This document shows, piece after piece, positions 28,301 to 36,664 of a stretch of 64,000 nucleotides of DNA (positions are counted from its first letter, which is position 1; the number at the start of each line of letters is the position of its first letter). Under the pieces are notes generated by a model, which was not told the DNA's origin, searched no databases, and saw nothing but the letters and a program-made list of their open reading frames with translations. The stretch covers positions 1-64,000 of the forward strand of contig ONHK01000006.1 in assembly GCA_900317625.1 (NCBI GenBank), read 5' to 3'. The position numbers and the translations under genes are program-made. Origin of the DNA: an uncultured Treponema sp. GTDB taxonomy: Bacteria; Spirochaetota; Spirochaetia; Treponematales; Treponemataceae.

Positions 28301-28915
28301 GGTTCTAATAAATAAGAAGAAGCATCTTTTAAAGTTTTATTCTTAAAATCAGCAGCAAGAGTTTCTGTATCTATCAAAAAAGAAGAAACAGATTTGTCTA
28401 TCAAACTATCTATTTTATCTACATCTTCTTTTGAAATATTCGAAACCCCATACCCAACTTTATTCAGCTCATAAAAAACATTTCCAAGTGCGGTGGTTTT
28501 CCAGTTCACTGAAACGTTGGTTGTCTTTCCAGATTCCACATCGCAGAACGCACGCATTGTTACGCCATAAATTTCCGACTTAGAGGAATCCAAAGCCTGA
28601 ACTGTAATAATACGATTTTTTCCAGCAGGAATATTGTTGATTGTAAAAGTTCCTGCACCGTCTGTTATAGAAATATTTTTTGCAAAAGGTTCATTTCCAG
28701 CAGAAATTCCTTGCCCACTGACAAATGCAGAAGCAAACTTTAAAGACTGAATATCAAGTGCCCGAGCCGAATCCGAATCATTTTTAGAAACGGCCAATGA
28801 GCCATACCCCCCCCCCGCCAGAAGAAGCATCCTGAACATTTTCCTCAAGTTCATTGTTACAAGAACAAAACGCAAAAAGCACAATCGCTCCAATTGCGCA
28901 CAAAACTTTTTTCAT
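25315..28915 (-). CDS. Alpha-amylase lipoprotein, phase variable (off at G10)
   Basis: The natural start is the ATG at 28915, giving a lipoprotein signal (MKKVLCAIGAIVLFAFCSCN). At 28807-28816 ten G break the frame and translation stops after about 43 residues. With nine G (or twelve) the frame continues for 1199 residues: SSGGGG linker, shared N-terminal module (IPAGKNRIITV, SVNWKTTALG), second module (VQVCDPAS), CBM26-like starch-binding module (VYAWISESEKLFGAWPG, EWWYKDNVWY), Ig-like and PKD-like domains, then a GH13 amylase from about 560. The catalytic residues are Asp in FRIDTVKH (about 840), Glu in MFGEVCTR (about 870) and Asp in VDSHDYG (about 988). The long intact downstream frame argues against decay. 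It has its own promoter and terminator. Confidence 0.85.
28807..28816 (-). repeat. Poly-G tract (G10) controlling the alpha-amylase frame
   Basis: Ten consecutive C on the plus strand, 99 nt after the ATG, directly behind the lipid-anchor region. G9 or G12 would join the signal peptide to the amylase. Confidence 0.9.
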
Positions 28916-28978
28916 TTTTCCAACCTTACTTTTTAAATTGTAATGCAGAAAGTTTTCCCATCTTTTCGCATTATTTAA

Positions 28979-29006
28979 ATTGTAACACAGAAAAATTAGA
29001 TGTCAA
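28979..29006 (-). promoter_or_regulatory. Promoter of the phase-variable alpha-amylase
   Basis: On the minus strand, TTGACA (29006-29001), a 16-bp spacer and TACAAT (28984-28979). This gives a leader of about 55-60 nt before the ATG at 28915, with the motif TGGGAAAA in it. Confidence 0.75.
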
Positions 29007-29046
29007 AAAAAGTTTACAGAATAAGTAAAGAAGGCTATAGTTACTT

Positions 29047-29080
29047 AGTAAAAATACTCAATACACTGAGTATTTTTACT
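29047..29080. repeat. 14-bp inverted repeat with adjoining direct repeat in the intergenic region
   Basis: AGTAAAAATACTCA (29047-29060) is inverted at 29067-29080, and the arm sequence ACTCAATACACTGA recurs as ACTCAATGCACTGA just downstream. It lies in a gene-free stretch (29007-29255), which otherwise shows only AT-rich sequence. It could be an operator or a small RNA hairpin; no T-run marks it as a clear terminator. Confidence 0.5.
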
Positions 29081-29255
29081 CAATGCACTGAACAAAAAAA
29101 GAAAAATATCCTTCTGCAAAAGTTTATGTTGTTTCTAGCAAAGATTTTTCAAATGCAGGTTGTCTTTTATTACAGGACTTCTTAAACCTTTCTCCAAATG
29201 AACTTTTTTAGATGTAAAAAACGGTTTAAGCATAAACATAATATAAAAAAACAAA

Positions 29256-29295
29256 AACAGCACAAAACAGAACTTTTGTCCTATTTTGTGCCGTT
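29256..29295 (-). terminator. Rho-independent terminator after the third GH13 gene
   Basis: Stem GCACAAAA (29260-29267) / TTTTGTGC (29284-29291), extendable with one mismatch. On the minus strand it is followed by TTTTTGTTTTTTTATAT. Confidence 0.75.
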
Positions 29296-29324
29296 CATTT
29301 TTAGCATTATAACAAAATGCGATT

Positions 29325-32300
29325 TTAGAATGTTACACCGTAGTCAGCTGGATTTTTGTCACTTACAAGAATTGGCTGACTTGTAGAGCCACCAGCAAAA
29401 GTAACTTTTCCGCCGCTTACAGTTGCAGATTTTCCGTCGTACCAGTTGTAAACTGTAGTTCCATCGTTGAACAAATCGCTTACATCAACGTTAGCTCCAT
29501 TGATTCCGATTGCAACCTTGCTTTCGCCGGCAGCCCCGCTGTAAGTACGTTTTGTAGCCGAACCAGTTCCGGCACCAACCGCAGGGTTAAACTTACGGAA
29601 TGTTCCGACTTTGCCCCAGTGTTTTGCAGTTGCACCAGTAGAGGCATCCCAGTTGAAGTCTGAACGTGTTCCCTGATTTTCATCTGAACCAGTATCACCG
29701 AACGGACGAGCTGTTTCATCACCGTAATAAATCTGAACTAAGCCCGGCATTAAAACAAATGATGTTCCAAGTTCTGTTTGATTAGAAGCACGTCCTAAAC
29801 CTGTATCATGACTTGAAATATAAAGCAATGCCTGAGAATCTCCTAAGCGACCATCCCAACTAGGAAGACTAGGAGAATAACTTTTCATTCCAGCAGTTCC
29901 TGCAACAGTAAAATCAATCATAGAATCAAAACCATTGCTAAACCAAGATAAATCACCATCTTTTTTCCAACCGAAAGCTTCTCCTGTCATCCAGAAATCT
30001 TCATCCCAATCTTTTGCATATTCATCGGCACGAGAAGAATTTCTCCAATTTGCAAGTGCTGTTTTACAAAGATTTTTTAATTCATTCCAACGATATTTAT
30101 CAACATGTTTTGCTGTATCACATCGGAAACCGTCAATTCCAAATTCTTCTACCCAAGCAGCAAGCCATTTTTCAATCCAAACAGCAGGCGCATTTGTAGA
30201 TGATGTTGAACGTAATGATTTAGCAGCAGGAATAATCCAGTTATCATAACCGCTTGATTCTTTTCCCCATTTTGTCTGCAAAATAGGAGCAACAGTTTGA
30301 GATGTTGTACTTTCAGTTTTTACATCCGGTAGATTATCAAGATTTTTTGTCAAATCATCACCACCGCCGGCAGTATATCCCGGAACGCCTGCACGAATCC
30401 AAGAAGCTCCCCACCATTTAGCCCAACCATCATTGTGTCCGTTATAATCAATTTTATCATGATGTTTATGATATGTATCACCGTCAGAACCTATTTTGAA
30501 TCCCATATCAGTTGATTTTCCACCAGAATATGAACTTGTAAAAATATCCAATCCATAATCCTGACAATCTTGCAACGTCAAATATCCAGTATGGTTCATT
30601 ACAACATCCATTACAACACGAATTCCACGTTTATGACATTCAGTTACAAAAGAACGGAATTCCTCAACAGTTCCCATATTTTTATCCATCATCGTGTAGT
30701 CAAGTGGATAATATCCATGGTATGCATAATGCGCGAAATCTCCATTAGAACCACCGCCACACCAACCATGTGCCTGTTCATAAGGTGCTGTAATCCAAAT
30801 TGCGTTTACACCCAAACCGTTAATATAGTCAAGTTTTTCTGTAAGACCTTTTATATCGCCGCCATGGAATGTTCCGATTGAACTTCCTAAATCATCTTTA
30901 GACATACGACCATAACTATTATTATTTGAAGAATCTCCATCATAGAAGCGGTCTTGAATTACAAAATAGATAAGTGCATTTTTCCAAGTAAACGTATCCA
31001 CAACTGTTGGAGTGTCCGCAGTTGTTAATGTTGCGCTTGCAGTTCCTGTGCCTTCACTGTTTGTTACTGTTGCAGAAACTGTGATTGAAGTTCCGCCTGT
31101 AGTAATTCCTAAATCTTTTACAGATTTTGTGAATGTTCCGGCAGTTGTTCCCATGTCATAAGAAGTTCCGTTAATTGTAACTTTTGCTGATGAAATTGTG
31201 TCGTTTCCGTCTGTGAAAGTAACTTTTATAGAACCACTTAATGAAATATCACCGCTGGCTGGAGTAATAGTTACTGTTGGAGGAACCGGGGCAGTAACTG
31301 CTTCTGAATTAATTGCTGCAGAAAGCGAACCGCCTGAGTATGAACCAGAAAGTGCTGAAAGCCATTCACCTGTTCCTTTATCCCACTGACTCTCTCCATA
31401 TTTATATGTGTCTTTATCAGACGGAATATCCAAATCATCTGTTTGATTCCATTTATTATCCCAATTATTTTCTGCTTGATTTGGATTCATTCGACAGAAA
31501 ATAACTGATGAATATGATGTTGCAGGTTTAGTACAATAATAATAACCAGTTGAAGAATCTTTTAACATATCAACCCATTCGTTTTTACTAATATCTTCAA
31601 AGAAATATGCTGCATATCTAGGAGAATCGGCTGACCACTGTGTCGTAGTTATAAAATACAACTTATCAATCGTTCCGCCCTGTGCAGTTACCGTAACAGT
31701 CTGTTTTGCACTGGTTTTTGTAACACCGCCAAAAGTGTAGCTTGCACTAACAACTGTTTTTCCTGCCGCAACAAGTGTAACTTTTCCGCCACTTACAGTT
31801 GCCACCGCAGTTTCAGTTGAATTCCATGTTGCAGAACTTGTTACATCTTCATTTGTTCCGTCTGAATAATATGCGGTTGCAGTAAATGCAGGTGCACTTT
31901 CTGTAGAAGAAGCGGCTTTTTCAACAATTAATCGTTTTAAAGTTTTTTCTACGCTAAGAACGTACGCAGAAGAATCTTTTAAGTTTGCATAGCCTTTTTT
32001 AAAATCTTCTACAAAAAGTTCAAGATTAATATTTGTTGCATCACAACTAGGCGTTGCCTTATCGATAGCAGCCATTTCTTCAGTTGAAAGATTGCTGATA
32101 TTTTCGCCACTTTCAAAAAGTGCATTGTAAATGTAACCTTTTCGGCTGGTTTCCCAAGTGATTGTGTCAATTTTATTTGTTCCAGCCTTGATATTCACAA
32201 CGGCACGCAAAACTGCGCCATCAACTTCTGCAGTTGCATTAGAATCGGAATATCCCTGAACTGTAATAATACGATTACTTCCAGTAGGAATTTTTGTAAT

Positions 32301-32549
32301 CGTTACAGAACCGCGACCACTTATTACATCCGTTGCCTCTGATTTTAGCGGTGTAGTAATTCCATTTCCAGAAACCGAAACAATCGCTTTTTTTACAGAA
32401 TCAACATTTATTGCACGAGAATCGCCGCCAATCATCAAAGTTCCGTAGTCTGAACTTTGCCCAATATTTTCTTCTATAGAATTGCTACACCCAGTAAGCG
32501 CAACAAGAGCAACCGAAATGGCTGCAAAAAGTATTTTTATTTTCTTCAT
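29325..32549 (-). CDS. Alpha-amylase lipoprotein (intact)
   Basis: A 1074-residue lipoprotein (LVALTGCSNSIEEN). After the anchor comes the shared N-terminal module (YGTLMIGG, IPTGSNRIITV). A Big_2-like Ig domain follows (TATAYYSDGTNEDVTSSATW) and then a CBM26-like module around 300-420. Another Ig-like domain precedes the GH13 domain from about 520 (ALIYFVIQDRFYDGD). Catalytic residues are Asp in FRCDTAKH (about 806), Glu in MTGEAFGW (about 855) and Asp in ISSHDTG (about 911). It should cleave alpha-1,4 glucans at the cell surface. Unlike the neighbouring amylases it has no poly-G tract and its frame is intact. No -35/-10 pair is evident in the 74 bp before it, so it may be read from the upstream Ig-protein promoter despite an intervening hairpin. 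Confidence 0.9.
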   Translation of the reverse strand: MKKIKILFAAISVALVALTGCSNSIEENIGQSSDYGTLMIGGDSRAINVDSVKKAIVSVSGNGITTPLKSEATDVISGRGSVTITKIPTGSNRIITVQGYSDSNATAEVDGAVLRAVVNIKAGTNKIDTITWETSRKGYIYNALFESGENISNLSTEEMAAIDKATPSCDATNINLELFVEDFKKGYANLKDSSAYVLSVEKTLKRLIVEKAASSTESAPAFTATAYYSDGTNEDVTSSATWNSTETAVATVSGGKVTLVAAGKTVVSASYTFGGVTKTSAKQTVTVTAQGGTIDKLYFITTTQWSADSPRYAAYFFEDISKNEWVDMLKDSSTGYYYCTKPATSYSSVIFCRMNPNQAENNWDNKWNQTDDLDIPSDKDTYKYGESQWDKGTGEWLSALSGSYSGGSLSAAINSEAVTAPVPPTVTITPASGDISLSGSIKVTFTDGNDTISSAKVTINGTSYDMGTTAGTFTKSVKDLGITTGGTSITVSATVTNSEGTGTASATLTTADTPTVVDTFTWKNALIYFVIQDRFYDGDSSNNNSYGRMSKDDLGSSIGTFHGGDIKGLTEKLDYINGLGVNAIWITAPYEQAHGWCGGGSNGDFAHYAYHGYYPLDYTMMDKNMGTVEEFRSFVTECHKRGIRVVMDVVMNHTGYLTLQDCQDYGLDIFTSSYSGGKSTDMGFKIGSDGDTYHKHHDKIDYNGHNDGWAKWWGASWIRAGVPGYTAGGGDDLTKNLDNLPDVKTESTTSQTVAPILQTKWGKESSGYDNWIIPAAKSLRSTSSTNAPAVWIEKWLAAWVEEFGIDGFRCDTAKHVDKYRWNELKNLCKTALANWRNSSRADEYAKDWDEDFWMTGEAFGWKKDGDLSWFSNGFDSMIDFTVAGTAGMKSYSPSLPSWDGRLGDSQALLYISSHDTGLGRASNQTELGTSFVLMPGLVQIYYGDETARPFGDTGSDENQGTRSDFNWDASTGATAKHWGKVGTFRKFNPAVGAGTGSATKRTYSGAAGESKVAIGINGANVDVSDLFNDGTTVYNWYDGKSATVSGGKVTFAGGSTSQPILVSDKNPADYGVTF

Positions 32550-32579
32550 TTTAAAATCTCAAAAAATAAATGAACGAAA

Positions 32580-32610
32580 ACAAGGAACTGACTTTTTGCC
32601 AGCTCCTTGT
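32580..32610 (-). terminator. Hairpin terminator after the Ig-repeat lipoprotein gene
   Basis: Stem ACAAGGAaCTG / CAGcTCCTTGT (32580-32610) with one internal mismatch, followed on the minus strand by T-rich sequence. It may be an attenuating rather than an absolute terminator, since the next gene starts 31 bp on. Confidence 0.6.
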
Positions 32611-32622
32611 ACTTAAATGGAA

Positions 32623-34262
32623 TTAATTATTAGGAGTAAAATCAAAACCACCGCTAATAGAACCATCAGAACTTGAAACTGAAACAACAGCAATATCTGA
32701 TGTTTTTGTAGCAGTTGTTCCGTTCAATGTATTTGTAACAACTACATGATAGTTACCGGAATCATCTGCTTTTGCACTGGAAATTGTGTAAGAAGAACCT
32801 GTAGCATCTGTAATTGAATTTCCATTTTTATACCACTTATATGAAAGCTTTCCACCATCTTTAACGTTTGCAGAAACAGAAAGAGTTACTTCTCCACCCT
32901 CTTCAACAGAAACACTTTCTGGCTGAGAAGTAATTGTTGGAATTTCAGCCGCTCCAACAGGTTTAGTAACAACCTCTACTGTTCCACCATTATCAACAGT
33001 CTTTTTTTGACCACCGATAGATGTGACTGTTACCTTACACTTGTAAAAACCAGTTTTTGCTGGAGTATAAGATTCATCTGTTGCACCATTAATTTCTGTA
33101 TCAGAACTAGAAGAAGCATCTGTTGTATACCACTGATATGCAATATCTTCTGTTTCTACATTTGTCGTTACAGAAACTTTTAACTCTTCCCCAACATATG
33201 AAGTAGAACTTAATCCACCAATTGTAACAACCATCTTTTTTTCTTCTACAGCAATACTTCCAGAAGTAACCTTCTGAGATTTATTTTCACCATTTACAAC
33301 CCATAATTCACAATAATATGAACCAAATTTAGTTGGAGTATAAGAAACTGTATAAACACCATTAACAGCAGAAATCTGCTTATCTTCATTACCAGAAATA
33401 ACAACATTGTCGCAATACCATGTTGCATGAATAATTCCACCATCTCTGCTTGTTGCTTTTATTTCAAGTTTTTCAATATCACTAGTCTTATCATAAGATA
33501 TAGATGAACTTAAATCAGATGAGATCTCAGGAGGATATAATTCACCAGCATTCAAAACAACAATAGAAACAATATTACTATCAACATATTTAGATGATGC
33601 ATCCTTATTAGAAACTCTTACAAAATATTTTCCAGCTGATGTCGGAGTGAAAGTTGCAGATGTTGCTCCTGAAATTTTCTCAGAATCCTTATACCATTGA
33701 TATGCAATTTCATTACCAGTTGCAATTGCTGCTGTTACAGATAATTCATCAAAAGAAGTTGTGCCTGCTGAATAAGTTTTTGAAACAGGCTGTTTTGTAA
33801 TAGACGGCATGGCTTTTACATCTTCGCCAGAGCCTTTTACTTTCAATGTAAAAGTAAATTTACATTCTTTTGAATTTGGTTTAGATTTTATACGAGCATA
33901 TAATGTAATTGTATATTCACCAGCTTCTGTAGGACATCCACTAAAACTAAGTTTATAAACACCTCTTCTTTCAACAGAAGAATCATTCAATGTATAACCC
34001 AACTGAACAAAATCATCAGGAATGTCATATTCAGCTCCTGTGATTTCAAGATCTTTTAAATAATTTTTACTTGTTATATAAACATTAAGCTCATTACCAG
34101 ACTCAATTTCCCATTCTGTTTTCTCTTCTTGAGTTCCAGTACAAACAATTAAATCAAGAACCGGATCGCTCCCCCCCCCCCACTAGAATCCGTTGAGCAA
34201 GACAAGAACATCAGCGACAAGGCTGAAAATAAAGACAGCATCAAGAGAACTGCTTTTTTCAT
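32623..34262 (-). CDS. Ig-repeat surface lipoprotein, phase variable (off at G11)
   Basis: The natural ATG at 34262 gives a lipoprotein signal (LSLMFLSCSTDSS). Eleven G at 34171-34181 shift the frame and translation stops at about codon 37. With twelve (or nine) G the frame runs on for 546 residues: SSGGGGSDP linker, an N-terminal beta domain, then four Ig-like domains (YQWYKDSEKISGA; ATWYCDNVVISG; YQWYTTDASSSS; YKWYKNGNSIT). It ends GGFDFTPNN. No catalytic motif is seen. A binding, scaffold or adhesion role on the cell surface next to the amylases is inferred. It has its own promoter with a leader motif shared with the last amylase gene. Confidence 0.82.
34171..34181 (-). repeat. Poly-G tract (G11) controlling the Ig-repeat lipoprotein frame
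   Basis: Eleven consecutive C on the plus strand, 81 nt after the ATG and just behind the lipid-anchor Cys. G12 or G9 opens the frame; G11 closes it. Confidence 0.9.
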
Positions 34263-34310
34263 TTTTTCCTCCAAACTTTTTTTATAAAAGTAAATTGATT
34301 ATAAGAACCT

Positions 34311-34326
34311 GGCTTTTCCCGCACCA
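34311..34326 (-). promoter_or_regulatory. Conserved 16-nt leader motif, copy 1
   Basis: TGGTGCGGGAAAAGCC on the minus strand, 48 bases or more upstream of the Ig-lipoprotein ATG. It is identical to a motif in the leader of the last alpha-amylase (43344-43359). Confidence 0.6.
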
Positions 34327-34386
34327 AGTTTTATACAGATTAGACAAACACTTTTTGTGATTAGAGCACACAAATCTCCACAATTA

Positions 34387-34414
34387 AGTTTAAGGTGAAT
34401 TTCCTATATGTCAA
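34387..34414 (-). promoter_or_regulatory. Promoter of the Ig-repeat lipoprotein gene
   Basis: On the minus strand, TTGACA (34414-34409), 16 bp, TAAACT (34392-34387). The core and spacer (AGGAAATTCACCTTAAAC) closely match the promoter of the last amylase gene (AGGAATTCAGCCTTAACA). Confidence 0.65.
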
Positions 34415-34490
34415 ATAAATAGTTGTTATTTTTCAAAGAGTTATTTTTCTAAATTTTATTAACTGCCACAAAACATGAAAAAAAGCAAAC

Positions 34491-34537
34491 AATTAACGGA
34501 AATGCAAGAATTTTATCTTTCAAAATTAACGGAAATG
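34491..34537. repeat. Two 14-bp direct repeats upstream of the Ig-lipoprotein promoter
   Basis: AATTAACGGAAATG occurs at 34491-34504 and 34524-34537, 33 bp apart (about three helical turns), some 75-125 bp upstream of the -35 box. It could be an activator site. The rest of the gap 34415-34656 shows nothing else. Confidence 0.45.
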
Positions 34538-34656
34538 TGGTATTTATAGATTTTATAAACACAAAAGATTGTTCCAAAGACAACGATATTCTGACCATTC
34601 CATTCTATATGGCAATATTTTTGTAAGAAAAATCAACTTTCGGACATTTCAAAACA

Positions 34657-36654
34657 TCAAAGATTTTCTTCCAACCACTGAATGCGATTGTCTTTCCAGT
34701 CGATAAAGAATTTCTTTTCGGCTTCGTATGTCTTGCGACCTTCATAACCGATCGGGGCTTTCCAGACTGCTTCTCCTAAAATTGGCCAGCGCTCAAAGTT
34801 CAATTCCGCGTCGTTTTGCAGGCTGGAAAAATTTGATTCATAACTTAAAGCGTCTACATTTTCAGCAGAAAAATATTCCTCGATTTTCGGTTTTAAGTCA
34901 CTCCAGCGTTTTTTTGCCTTATTCTTGAAATTTTCGTTTTTTAAAAGTTGAACAATCCAGCTTTCCCAAGTTTTACCATCTTTTTCCGCGTGTTCATCTG
35001 CTTTAAATCCAATATAAGATTTCTCAGGGGTATACGTGTTTATGTTTCCCCAGCCCAAATCAAAATCCCAAACTGGCCCCATCCAAAACTTCTTGTCCGT
35101 TGGATTAAAATAAATATAGCAGCTTGAATAAAAATTTGAATCTGTATTCTTTGCAAGTTCCTGCAAGAGCCACCAGTCAACAAAAGAATCAATGTTCAAA
35201 AAATTTCCGTAGTAATTCTGTGATGTAGGTTCTGCAAAATCATCTGAATAAATCGCATTTTCCACATTTTGTATTTTTTCTTCAATTTTTGTTTTTACTT
35301 CTGTCTGCAAATCATCGCCGTCCGATTCTTTTAGCGAAAAAGGAACATTTCTGGTTGTTGTAAAATTAAAATTTTCATCCTGGCGGCTGTCGATTTCAAG
35401 AATAAATCCATAATCATCAATTTCTTCAATATTTTTACAGTCTGCAATGTCTGGAATATTAACGCGTTTTTTACCGATTTTTATGCTTTCAACCGCCAGA
35501 TAAACACCTTGATAAACATTATTTATAAAAAGATTTACACTTTTTGCACCTGGATTCCACGGCATTTCCGTAAAAACATTTTTTGCAAGTTCATAAGAAG
35601 TCTGATTTCTGAGCAAGGTTTTATCAAAATAATTTGCAATAAGGGCAAAGGATTTATTTTTTTCAAAGCCAAGGAAGTTTTGTTTCTCGCTGAATTTTAA
35701 CGTATATGATTTTTTTGGAGCGTTGTTCCAGCTGGAATTTCCGCGGCCTTTTATTGTAAGAGCGGCACTCATTTTTTCTGTTTCCGGGCAGCCAAAAACC
35801 TCAAGATTTGCGTTCAATTTTTCCTTGTTTTTAAATTTTTCAAGGCTTTTTAAGTTTTCTTCCTCAAAATCTGGAATTGCAATATTTACCGCCGGAAGCG
35901 TAATCTTTTTTACGCAAATTTCAAGCGGCGCACTTTCTATATTTTCTGAATTCAAAATGCGAAGCAAAAAAGGAACTGTTTCAGAATCAGGAACAGAATC
36001 ATCAACAACTATAGAATAATATTTTTTATACGCTTTTGTACCGTCCTCTTTTATTTCCGGGTCAATTTTTTCATGCGCAAGAGTTTTTGTAATTTTGTAG
36101 TCAAAAAGTTTTTCACCAATGGCATCATAAAGATTCAGGTCTTTTATATCCGGCTCAGAAATATTTTCCGCGGCATCCTCAAATTCTTTCAAAGTAAAGC
36201 TGATATAAGTTTTTCCGCCGGCAACAATTCCCATTACGCGCTCAAAATTATATGTAATACTTTTAGGAACAATATTTACAGTTTTGGAATAAGGCTGATT
36301 TTTTATAATACCAGTAAATTTTACAGAATATTCCTTTTCGTTTTCAAGATTTGAAAGCAAATATCTTTTTTGGCTTGCAACAGGGGCAACTTTTTTAATT
36401 TCTGCGTTTTCCAGCCCAGCCTCGCTGTATTCTATAGAAACTTTTTCAAAATCAAGAACTGTTTTTTCTGTGCTTAAACCAGACCATTGCAAGAAAATTG
36501 ACTTATCACGCCCATAAGCCGAAAAACTAAATCCTGTCGTTATTTCCTGCTTATCTTCAAAATCATCAGAATCATCAGTTTTGCAGCAGACAAAAAGCAG
36601 GCTGACTGCCACAATAAAAACTGAACAACCCCTCACCGATATTTTTAATGACAT
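34657..36654 (-). CDS. CotH-family lipoprotein
   Basis: A 665-residue exported protein with a lipoprotein-like signal (LLFVCCKTDD). The N-terminal half has beta-rich (fibronectin-like) segments. The C-terminal half, from about residue 290, is a CotH kinase-like domain: IKGRGNSSWNNAPKKSYTL, an LIANYFDKTLLRNQTSYEL segment, VYQGVYLAVESIKIGKKRV, and GPVWDFDLGWGN toward the end. CotH proteins are atypical protein kinases of coats and exported proteins; in rumen and gut bacteria they often accompany cellulosome or surface glycan genes. It starts 10 nt after the phosphatase-like lipoprotein gene and is probably cotranscribed. A kinase/phosphatase pair outside the cell is a tempting inference. Confidence 0.85.
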   Translation of the reverse strand: MSLKISVRGCSVFIVAVSLLFVCCKTDDSDDFEDKQEITTGFSFSAYGRDKSIFLQWSGLSTEKTVLDFEKVSIEYSEAGLENAEIKKVAPVASQKRYLLSNLENEKEYSVKFTGIIKNQPYSKTVNIVPKSITYNFERVMGIVAGGKTYISFTLKEFEDAAENISEPDIKDLNLYDAIGEKLFDYKITKTLAHEKIDPEIKEDGTKAYKKYYSIVVDDSVPDSETVPFLLRILNSENIESAPLEICVKKITLPAVNIAIPDFEEENLKSLEKFKNKEKLNANLEVFGCPETEKMSAALTIKGRGNSSWNNAPKKSYTLKFSEKQNFLGFEKNKSFALIANYFDKTLLRNQTSYELAKNVFTEMPWNPGAKSVNLFINNVYQGVYLAVESIKIGKKRVNIPDIADCKNIEEIDDYGFILEIDSRQDENFNFTTTRNVPFSLKESDGDDLQTEVKTKIEEKIQNVENAIYSDDFAEPTSQNYYGNFLNIDSFVDWWLLQELAKNTDSNFYSSCYIYFNPTDKKFWMGPVWDFDLGWGNINTYTPEKSYIGFKADEHAEKDGKTWESWIVQLLKNENFKNKAKKRWSDLKPKIEEYFSAENVDALSYESNFSSLQNDAELNFERWPILGEAVWKAPIGYEGRKTYEAEKKFFIDWKDNRIQWLEENL

Positions 36655-36664
36655 TTAAAAATCC

